From assembly GCF_000426465.1 (NCBI RefSeq), contig NZ_AUFK01000019.1:1-64000 (forward strand): a stretch of 64,000 nt of DNA, in the 5' to 3' direction. The position numbers and the translations under genes are program-made. The notes under the pieces are model-generated. The model searched no databases, had not been told where the DNA came from, and saw only the letters and a list, made by a program, of their open reading frames with translations. Within the stretch, counting starts at the first letter, position 1. Each line of letters opens with the position of its first letter. This DNA is from Epilithonimonas caeni DSM 17710 (GTDB lineage Bacteria; Bacteroidota; Bacteroidia; Flavobacteriales; Weeksellaceae). Shown here piece by piece: positions 1 to 8,700 of this stretch.

Positions 1-51
1 AAGTTAATTATTTGATTATCAGGTAATTGTAAAATTATTTTTTGCGCATAT

Positions 52-84
52 AAAAACAAAAAAGTCGGAAGAAAATCTTCCGAC
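52..84 (-). terminator. Intrinsic terminator of the first T9SS surface protein
   Basis: A perfect 9-bp stem (64-72 with 76-84, three-base loop) is followed on the minus strand by a T-rich tract. It lies about 50 bases past the stop codon of the minus-strand gene ending at 132. Confidence 0.8.
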
Positions 85-131
85 CATGACTACCATAAAT
101 GACGTCTTTTGCTGATTATTTAAAAATAATA

Positions 132-3100
132 TTATTTTATTATTTTCTTAGTTTTTACATCTCCTGAATTCTCAGCTTTCAAAATATAAACTCCGTTAGA
201 GAATGTAGAAACATCAATTCTTATCGTTGTTTCATTCGTACTCAATGTTTTCATTAATCTTCCAGCCGTATCATACAACTCTACTTTGCCTAACTTCTTA
301 GAAGAAGTGATCACATAGCTGTTCCCATCTTTGTAAACATTGAAGCTGGATTTAGAAATAGCATCTGTAGCCAGAACAGCATCCTCTTTGTAAACAATCT
401 CGAAACGTGTTTCATCTGTACCCTTCACTCCTTGGAAGATATAATCTCCTTGTGACAAATTCACTACTTTGTTAAGAAGTTTGTCTTTCAAATATATATT
501 TTGAGAACCATCGAAGACACCTTCCCTATTTTTGATGGAAATCTTGTACTCTCCATCTTTAGAATAAACATTTCCTAGAGTCACTTTATCCTCTGCATTG
601 AACTCTGCCTTACCTTGAATAGCCAGTTTTCTGCTTCCTAATGTAGAGTAGAACGCATCAGAACCGATCACAAACAATTCTCCATCATAGTCGATCTCAA
701 ATCCATTTGTTGCCTCCGGAACATAAGCCACCAATATTGTGTTACTAATATTAGCTGGCGAAGTAAAAGTCAACCAGAAACGATTCTTGTCTGCTTTTTT
801 GCTGTTATAGAAAACAGCATTCGAATCATAACCTAACCTCATATCATTATTGAATTCTAAGGATTGGTCTTTACCTGCAACTTTTGATTTCACTATGAAA
901 CCTTGTCCAAGTTTTATGATTCCGTTCGGCACCTCAAAACCATTCCCTTGAGTAGGATCCGGATCTACAGCCGGTGTACCACCACTCAAATTATATATCG
1001 CATAATTATTTCCACTATAACCATTACCCGCCTGTTGAGTCACGGTAATATCATTATTGGTCCAGAAGTATGCTGTACCATAAATTTTAGAAGAGTTAGC
1101 AGCATACAACGCTTCAAAATCTATACTTGACGGATAAGGATTCCCAACAAGGTTATAACCTTTCTCGCATCCAGCTTCTACAGTACAAGAATTTTTAAGC
1201 TGCTGGGAGAATAGTTGCCCATTGTTAAGTTTACCCCCAAACAAAAATTCATTGGTAGCAGGATTCTCATTTCCAAATTTGTTCATACCCCGGATAGCAT
1301 AACCACGTCCTGTTACAAAAGTAGAAGCGCTATTGAGCTCAATCTCGTTAGTGATTTTCGTTACAAAATAATCATTCGCCTCATTATAGACATAAAATCT
1401 GTTCCAAGGTGTACCAGTACCCGATTCACCACCTGCGTTATTGTATCCATCAGAGAAGTTATATAGGTTCTGTCCAGAAACTGGCGAACTCCAAAAAGTG
1501 TAACCTACCGTCGGCAATGTGGAGTTTCTCTTGGCAATCACAGAATAGTTAGTTGGGTTTGTATCTATACCATCGGCAGTCTGAATCAGGTTACCATCAT
1601 TTTCTATAGTGATTTTATCATCCGCAGGAAGTACAATGCTTCCATGAACTATAATATCCTGCTGTGGCTGAATAGTGAGTGAACCCGTACTGGTAATGGT
1701 CAGATTATTAGTTTCAAAATTAGTGCTACCTGTGTAAGCTCCGACAATCTCCGCATCAAGTGTTTCGTCTGGACCGACATTGGCATTGCTCCAACTGGCA
1801 CCATCCCAAACTATGGCATTTGTGGTTTTAACAGCTATCTCATTCGAATCTTCTGTCTCATTACCATTGTTAACTGCACGTACTATATAATAATATTGAG
1901 TATCTCGATCCAAATCATTAAAGTTTCGAGAGTAAGTCGCAGGCTGAGGGTCCTGAGCAGGTATCGTAAATAACGAACCGGATATTGGTGATTTGACTTG
2001 TTGCCTTCCTGTTAAAACCATATTAGACAACCTTGCACCTACACCAGAAGTACCATTAGGTGTAGTTCCAGTTGCAGATAAGGTTCTCATTCTGATCTTA
2101 ACCTGCGAATTACCAGCATAACTTGACAAATCAATCGCAGGATCCATGATACTGGTCGTAGAGGTACCTTGTCTTGTTATAGGAGAAGACCACGTAGCAC
2201 CATCATCAGTAGAAAAATCAAACGTTACAGCATTACCAGCACCGGCTCCACCAAAAGTACCGAGCGTCATATTTAATTCAGCGGTAGCATAATTTGATAA
2301 ATCGATAGTAGGTGTAATTAAAACGGAAGTATTCATTATCATTTTCAGATAGGTTCCCGGTTGCCCTACATTTGTAGCTGACCATTCTGATGGTACAGAG
2401 GCACCAGCGTTATCGAACAATTCGGTATCTGTTGCAGCTGCGGTTTTCGTATAAACATCCAACTTGTAGCTATCTGCATTCGCAACCGCGTTCCAGTTAG
2501 CATTAAATCCTGTCCCCAAAATATTAGTTGCCGCTGTGGCAGTAGGAATAGTTGCCGTATTGAAATTGACTATAAGGTTGATACTTGCATCGTATGCATT
2601 ATAGTTTGCAGTTGGATCCGCATGTGCAGTGATTCCAGTGGTTCCAACACCCGTTATAGTAACTGTGTTCCCTGAGATGGTTGCAACATCTGCATCGGGC
2701 GTATTGGTAACTGCGTACGTCACAGGTTGAGTACCCGTAGTGGTAACAGCGGTTGGTAGGTCGAACGGCGCATCGGTAGAAAGCTTAACGATATCACTTC
2801 CGAATCCAGTGAGTGCCTGATCAGCTTTGGCTATAGTAAATGCAAACGCTGTAGAGCTAGCCGTATTGTAGTTGGAACTTTCAGCTACTGTAGCTATAGC
2901 AGAATACGAACCAGCGTTGGTTGGCCTGGTTGCAGATGGACCGTACGTATCGCCTCCGTCTTCTGTACCAGAATAGGAATAAGTCGCGGTCCCAGCAGCA
3001 GAAGGTGTCACTGTAGAAGTTGCCGGCCCCTGAGCTAGACCGTTATATGTATAAGCATCGCTTCCTGTGACCACTACAGCAGGCGTCGCCTTTGTAATAT

Positions 3101-5333
3101 CCGCAGTCAAGCCGGTCGGTTGCGTCAAAGTATAATAGCTTGCCTTAGTTCCCGTTAATGTGCTTGTAGAAGTTACCGGTTTGTCCTGACCCGCATTTGC
3201 ATCATCAAAATTGGCAGTTAAATCAAGAGTTACATCATCACCGTTCACAAAACCGTTTGCACTACCAGTCAATACAGCTGTAGTATTACCGTCATAAACT
3301 TTATCTGAAACTACCGGATTAGAAATCGTCACCTCTTTTTGTGCTACCGTAATAACCAAAGTTGCCTCATCACCTGTTCCGCCTTCATTAGTAGCCGTCA
3401 GCGTAACATCATAATCACCTGGCGCAACAGTCGGAGTCCCTGTAATTTCATGAGTTGTAGAATTGTAGCTTAAACCCGCCGGCAATCCGGAAACACCGAA
3501 TGATGTAGGATTATTGGAGGCCGTAACAGTATATGTTGCAGCTGTTAGTCCATAGGTCATGGACCATGTCAATGAACTAGTAATCTGAGGTACAGCTACA
3601 GATGTGATCTGAAAATTAAAGTCATCCGATACTGCACTCGCATAATTATTGTCAGCAGCTAATGTAGCAACCGCTTTATAGGTACCGACCGCAGTAGGTC
3701 TTGTTGTACTTTCAGGATAACTTGTAGCCCCCACTCCGGTATATTGGAAAGTTACTGCACCCGAAGAGCCCGTGTGGTCATAAGTTGTTGGTCCGTGCCC
3801 GCTTCCATTGTAAGTGTAGGAAGTATCTCCAGTTACTGTAATGGTAGAAGCAGCCCTATCAATTGTGAATGGCGTGGACGGAGAACTTTGTGACTCATAG
3901 TTTGTACTCTGCGCAACAGTAGCAACTACAGAATAAGAGCCTGCATTAGTAGGTCTGTCAGCAGAAGCCGAATAAGTATTTCCACCATTCTCAGTACCAG
4001 AGTAAAGATATGAAACCGCACCATTACTAGCGGATGGAACTACAGTTACCGCAGTAGGCCCCTGAGGTGTCCCGGGAATGTAAGTGTACGGAGAACCATT
4101 GACAATGGTAACACTTGTGGTATTAGCTCGGCCAATAGTAATAATGCCAGCAACTGGTGAAAAGCTATAATTAGTAGCACTAAGTGTTGTAACAACCGGC
4201 GTAATAGTAATCCCACTAGTTCCCGCATTGGTTGTAGTAGTATAAGTAGTATTGTAAGTAGGCGTGCCAGTTCCTCCCGCTAATTGCGAGATAGTAGTCG
4301 CAGTTTCACCATTAGCGAATCCGGACAATGTATAAGCGCCAGCTGAAGTAACCGAACTAACGGATGAACCATAGGCTACGGTTTGGTTATCAGCGGTAAT
4401 GTTCAAAGCTTTTTTGCTGACGCTGTTGCCAGTAGCAGCAGTCTTAGCCAGAGCATCTGTTGCGCTAGAGCTGGTAAGAGTTGCCGCAGTCACGTTATTA
4501 TAAGAACCGTTTACAGGGGCAGTGGCTGCAAGTCTTACAGACAATGTTCCGCTAACAGTACCACCCGATTGTGTGAAAGTGGCCGTCTGCCCCCAAGTAG
4601 TACCATTGCTGGAAACCTCAAAGTGATTGGCAGCTGTAGCTGTGATATTTGCTGTAAGAGCAGAACCAGATACGGATACTGTTCTCACCGTAGTTGAAGC
4701 TGTCCCATATGTAGATGTAAGGGCCCCGCTTAAAACACTGCTATTCCCAAGAGTTATAGCAGGACCTGTTGCGGCATAAGTAACAGAAATTGCTGTGATA
4801 TAACACCTCGTAGTTGAGGAATTACCTTTATTGTAGTATTCGACATAACTTGTTGCATTCATTGTCCCGGAAGTAGGGATAACATTACTAGTAGTACCAT
4901 CTGCAAAAGTTCCGGCCTCTGAGCCACCGTCAACAAGATAACCGGCAGGCCCATCACCGTCACCACTGGCTTTGGTAACAGTAACTCCTGTAATCTTGTA
5001 GCCTGTAGCTACACTTATTCTCATGGAACCCCCTTTTGTCGCGTTTTGATATAAACGCACACCTCCACTAGTAAAATAAGTAGGCGCAGTACCACTACTG
5101 TTCTGAGCAAATGAAACCGTAATGATGCTAGGAACCACAGTATAATTACCTGTTCCGGTAGCTGCACCATTTGTCAGTCCTAAGCTAGACATATTGTAGT
5201 TCACTGTAGTCTGAGCAAAGGAATATTGCATCAATAAAAGCAAAACAGGAAACATAATACTTTTTTGAGAAAGCTTCAAAAAAGTAAACCATCGCCTTAC
5301 AAGAACGTAGTTAGTTAGTAATTTTATTTTCAT
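132..5333 (-). CDS. Large T9SS-exported surface protein with MBG/YDG/Ig-like repeats
   Basis: A 1733-residue secreted protein. An N-terminal signal peptide ends near SFA-Q (about residue 40). Low-complexity Thr/Ser/Ala-rich beta repeats follow: Ig/MBG-like blocks around 190-580 and 750-840, a putative-Ig block (GLPAGLSYNSTTHEITGTP) near 617-635, and a YDG-type block (VVSDKVYDGNTTAVL) near 674-688. A fibronectin-III-like strand (FNANWNAVANADSYKLDVY) is near 943-961. The last 75 or so residues form a T9SS type A sorting domain (LYDTAGRL, FSNGVYILK, terminal KKIIK), so export through SprA and cell-surface attachment or release is expected. About 480 C-terminal residues closely match the next gene. 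Adhesive or structural function is inferred; no enzyme motif was seen. Confidence 0.85.
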   Translation of the reverse strand: MKIKLLTNYVLVRRWFTFLKLSQKSIMFPVLLLLMQYSFAQTTVNYNMSSLGLTNGAATGTGNYTVVPSIITVSFAQNSSGTAPTYFTSGGVRLYQNATKGGSMRISVATGYKITGVTVTKASGDGDGPAGYLVDGGSEAGTFADGTTSNVIPTSGTMNATSYVEYYNKGNSSTTRCYITAISVTYAATGPAITLGNSSVLSGALTSTYGTASTTVRTVSVSGSALTANITATAANHFEVSSNGTTWGQTATFTQSGGTVSGTLSVRLAATAPVNGSYNNVTAATLTSSSATDALAKTAATGNSVSKKALNITADNQTVAYGSSVSSVTSAGAYTLSGFANGETATTISQLAGGTGTPTYNTTYTTTTNAGTSGITITPVVTTLSATNYSFSPVAGIITIGRANTTSVTIVNGSPYTYIPGTPQGPTAVTVVPSASNGAVSYLYSGTENGGNTYSASADRPTNAGSYSVVATVAQSTNYESQSSPSTPFTIDRAASTITVTGDTSYTYNGSGHGPTTYDHTGSSGAVTFQYTGVGATSYPESTTRPTAVGTYKAVATLAADNNYASAVSDDFNFQITSVAVPQITSSLTWSMTYGLTAATYTVTASNNPTSFGVSGLPAGLSYNSTTHEITGTPTVAPGDYDVTLTATNEGGTGDEATLVITVAQKEVTISNPVVSDKVYDGNTTAVLTGSANGFVNGDDVTLDLTANFDDANAGQDKPVTSTSTLTGTKASYYTLTQPTGLTADITKATPAVVVTGSDAYTYNGLAQGPATSTVTPSAAGTATYSYSGTEDGGDTYGPSATRPTNAGSYSAIATVAESSNYNTASSTAFAFTIAKADQALTGFGSDIVKLSTDAPFDLPTAVTTTGTQPVTYAVTNTPDADVATISGNTVTITGVGTTGITAHADPTANYNAYDASINLIVNFNTATIPTATAATNILGTGFNANWNAVANADSYKLDVYTKTAAATDTELFDNAGASVPSEWSATNVGQPGTYLKMIMNTSVLITPTIDLSNYATAELNMTLGTFGGAGAGNAVTFDFSTDDGATWSSPITRQGTSTTSIMDPAIDLSSYAGNSQVKIRMRTLSATGTTPNGTSGVGARLSNMVLTGRQQVKSPISGSLFTIPAQDPQPATYSRNFNDLDRDTQYYYIVRAVNNGNETEDSNEIAVKTTNAIVWDGASWSNANVGPDETLDAEIVGAYTGSTNFETNNLTITSTGSLTIQPQQDIIVHGSIVLPADDKITIENDGNLIQTADGIDTNPTNYSVIAKRNSTLPTVGYTFWSSPVSGQNLYNFSDGYNNAGGESGTGTPWNRFYVYNEANDYFVTKITNEIELNSASTFVTGRGYAIRGMNKFGNENPATNEFLFGGKLNNGQLFSQQLKNSCTVEAGCEKGYNLVGNPYPSSIDFEALYAANSSKIYGTAYFWTNNDITVTQQAGNGYSGNNYAIYNLSGGTPAVDPDPTQGNGFEVPNGIIKLGQGFIVKSKVAGKDQSLEFNNDMRLGYDSNAVFYNSKKADKNRFWLTFTSPANISNTILVAYVPEATNGFEIDYDGELFVIGSDAFYSTLGSRKLAIQGKAEFNAEDKVTLGNVYSKDGEYKISIKNREGVFDGSQNIYLKDKLLNKVVNLSQGDYIFQGVKGTDETRFEIVYKEDAVLATDAISKSSFNVYKDGNSYVITSSKKLGKVELYDTAGRLMKTLSTNETTIRIDVSTFSNGVYILKAENSGDVKTKKIIK

Positions 5334-5361
5334 AACAAATTATTTATCATATATAACTTTA

Positions 5362-5392
5362 CAAAATTAATATATTAATACATATCGTGAAA
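5362..5392 (-). promoter_or_regulatory. Bacteroidota-type promoter of the first surface protein
   Basis: On the minus strand, TAATTTTG (5369-5362) fits the -7 consensus TAnnTTTG. Exactly 19 bases upstream is TTTC (5392-5389), one mismatch from the -33 TTTG. The start codon is about 29 bases downstream of the -7 box. Confidence 0.5.
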
Positions 5393-5650
5393 GAAATAAT
5401 TTTTATTTTTATCGATATTGCAATTAATTAGCAATTGGTTCACATTGTAATCAATGATTTGAAAAAAATATTTTACATAAGCAAACATATATGTGATATT
5501 TGCCCATTTTTGCCAATTATCACACATCATAAAAACCCGCACATAAACAATCCCTATCAAATAAACGCATCATTGAAAATGACCGGACATAAAATGTCTT
5601 GTTTCTCATCTGTTGCATTAGAGGACCAGCAATAGGTAAAATTATTAGCC
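5393..5650. other. Intergenic stretch without a convincing gene
   Basis: This AT-rich gap separates the two surface-protein genes. Two opposed frames of 61 and 66 codons overlap here, but neither has coding-like composition or a recognisable family. Only the promoter to its left and the terminator to its right are supported. Confidence 0.5.
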
Positions 5651-5680
5651 AAGAAAAAAGCCTTTCGAAAGTCGAAAGGC
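5651..5680 (-). terminator. Intrinsic terminator of the second T9SS surface protein
   Basis: A perfect 9-bp stem (5660-5668 with 5672-5680, three-base loop) is followed on the minus strand by CTTTTTTCTT. It sits 25 bases after the stop codon of the gene ending at 5705. Confidence 0.85.
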
Positions 5681-5704
5681 TTACTTTTTAATAAATTGTA
5701 TATT

Positions 5705-8700
5705 TTATTTTATGAATTTCTTTGTTTTCAAGTCTCCAGAGTTCTCAATCTTAAATATATAAACACCATTTGATAAAATTGTGGTGTCAAATCTTGCTTC
5801 CGTGCCATTCACAATTGCAGTCTTGACCAGTTTCCCGGAAGCATCATAAATCTCAACCTTTCCTAATTTCTTAGTTGATTTGATAACCTGCTCGTTATTA
5901 TCCTTATAGACCATAAAATCAGATTTAAGGTCAGCACCAACACCAAGCACTTCTTCTGCCTTATAGACAATCTCGAAACGGGTGTGATCGGTACCTTTTA
6001 TAGCTTGGAACATATAATCTCCATTGGTCAGATCGATAACTTTGTTAAGTAATTTATCTTTCAAATATATTTTCTGCCCATTATCAAAAACACCTTGTTT
6101 ATCAGCAATCGATATCCTGTAAGTTCCATTTTGAGAATAGACATTTCCCAAAGCCACTTTATCTTCTCTATCAAAGGTAGACCTACCCTGTATCGCTAAT
6201 TTTCTGCTCCCTAACAGAGAATAGAAAGAATCCGAACCTATTACAAACAACTCCCCGTCATAATCGATTTCAAAATCATTGGTTGCAGAAGGGATATAAC
6301 CGACCAGCACTGTATTTGAAACACTAGAAGGAGATATCAATTTCAGCCAAAATCTATCATTATTAATGTTATTTTTATTATTAAAGAAATTGCCGTCATC
6401 CGTAGAACGCATGTCATTGGTAAAATCAAGAGGCTGATCTTTTCCCGCCAGTTTTGTTTTGATGATGAATCCCTGTCCTACTTTGATAATATTACTTGGA
6501 GCCAGGCCTGCAGAGCCAGATTGATTTGGATCTCCATCTATTTGAACCGCAGGAGAGCCGCCGGTAAGATTATAGACAGCATAATTATTACCAGAATAGC
6601 CAGCTCCCTGTTGTTGTGTAACCGTCATGTCGTTATTGGTCCAAAAATAGGCCGTTGCGTATATTTTAGAAGAATTGGCTGCATAAAGCTTATCAAAATC
6701 GATATTGGACGGATAAGGATTCCCTACGAGATTATAACCTTTCATATCATTGGTATACTTCAAAGAAGCAAACGATAATTCACCGTTATTTGGCACACCT
6801 GTAAATGCGAATTCATACGATACGGTTGGCATCGATGTACTGAAGTTATCCATACCACGAATAGCATACCCTCTCCCAGTTTCGAACACAGAAGAGTCAT
6901 TCAACAAGAAAGCTCCTGTATTTTTAAACGTGTCTGTTGCTTCGTCATAAACCCAAAACCTATTCTTAGGCGTACCTCCTACCTGTCCTCCATTTGAGAA
7001 CGCATAAAGATTCTGAGCGTTGACTGGCGAACTCCAATAGTTGTAACCCATTTTGGGAAGCCTGCCTTTTCTTGCAGACACAATATTTCCAATGTTAACT
7101 GCATCAGAATCCTGCATGAGCTGTGCATTAGTTCCAAAATTAAGTGCCCCACCATAGTTAGAAATCCCCTTATGGGCATACAGGACGTTAGAAGTCGTGT
7201 GATCTGCCGTTTCAGAAATAATTAAGCTTCCGGCGCTTACCGTTGTTAGGCCATTCACAATAATGTTTCCGGGAGCCGCCGTTTTCACCCCAGCTGTAGA
7301 AATTATCAAATTATGATAATCCAAACTATTGGTCACTATTTGATCGGCACCTGTATAGTCTATCGAAGAACCTGATTCTAAAGTAATTGTTGGATTATTG
7401 GTATTTTTAATAGCCGTAGTAGAAGCTCCGCTAAAGCCATTATCATTATTCACCTTGAACCTCGCTCCGTTTTTCACTATGAAGTTTCCATTTTCCTGGA
7501 AAGTCAGCCCTCCATTAGTTGTAGTTCCCGCAACCACATTACTTCCGGAAATAATAACGTTCGCATACTGAGGTGCTAAGCGAATTTGCGTGGCAGATGT
7601 TCCTGTAAATTCTATATTGGTTCCTGATGCCAGATTATAAGCCCCACTGATATCCGGTTTTACACCAGAACCTGCCAAACGAAAAGTCCCGGCAACCATT
7701 GTAAGACCAGTTGTAGAATTACCAAATGTATTATTGGAAACATCCAATATAGCATTACTCCCATCTATAGTAACCGTACCAGCGATGGCTGCAATGCTAC
7801 CCGTAGTACTTTTTGTACCACTCCCTGTAAAGAGTAGATTTTGATAATCTGCCCTGGACGACACTGTTTGAGCACCATCTAGCGCATAATGAACCGTAGC
7901 ACCCGCATTAATAGTAACGGGAACGGTAGGCACACTAGAATTACTACCGGTGAACCCTTGTGCATCCTTCGCAACAAATGTCCCATTTATTACAATTGCT
8001 GCTCCACTTCCCCCACTTGTAATCTGGTTCTCACCATTATTATCAAATACAGCATTCTCCCCAATGGTCATTACACCTCCCAAAGCCAGGCTGTTTCCTG
8101 CACTATTGAGTGAAAACTTAGAAGTTCCATTGATATTAACAGCTCCTGAGACTATTAAACTTCCCGTTCTGTTAGATACAACTTCTGCATTGTTAAAAGT
8201 AAGGCTTGCAGGATTCCCTATGGTTCCTGTTGGAAAAGGAGTAATTGTATTAGTATTGAACAAATAGTTGACACCCGCTATAAACTGTGCTGTTCCGTTA
8301 TTAGAAGTGGAACCAGTTGCGCCAAACGACCTCAAGCTACCCGTAGTATTGGTCCCTCCAAATCCGTGAGCATTGGATGTACTTAACACAGCTCCATTTG
8401 CAGTAACAAATCTTGCAACATTATTTCCTATGATCGACTTATCGTCAAAGTCGAGGGTCCCTTTTACTGTAAAATAGGAAACAGGTCCTGTATTACTCCC
8501 CAATGTCAGATCGGTATTTAATTTTGCATAGTAGCCAGCATCTACTTCATAACTCGTGTAATCAGAATTCTCTCCCGAGTAGCTGATCTGGGATGGCATA
8601 GAAGAGGTACCTCTAAAAACAAAACCTCTTGCCTGTGATATTGAAGTTGTTTGATAAACACCATTTCCTGTGTGGGTCAGATTACCAGAAATCGCAATAT

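Noticed and set aside
903-4697. Plus-strand open frames antisense to the first surface protein
   Set aside because: They are out-of-frame shadows of a repetitive Thr/Ser/Ala-rich gene and show no domain or start-site support.
5375-5635. Two opposed 61- and 66-codon frames between the surface-protein genes
   Set aside because: AT-rich, mutually overlapping, with no recognisable family; one covers the promoter region of the first gene.
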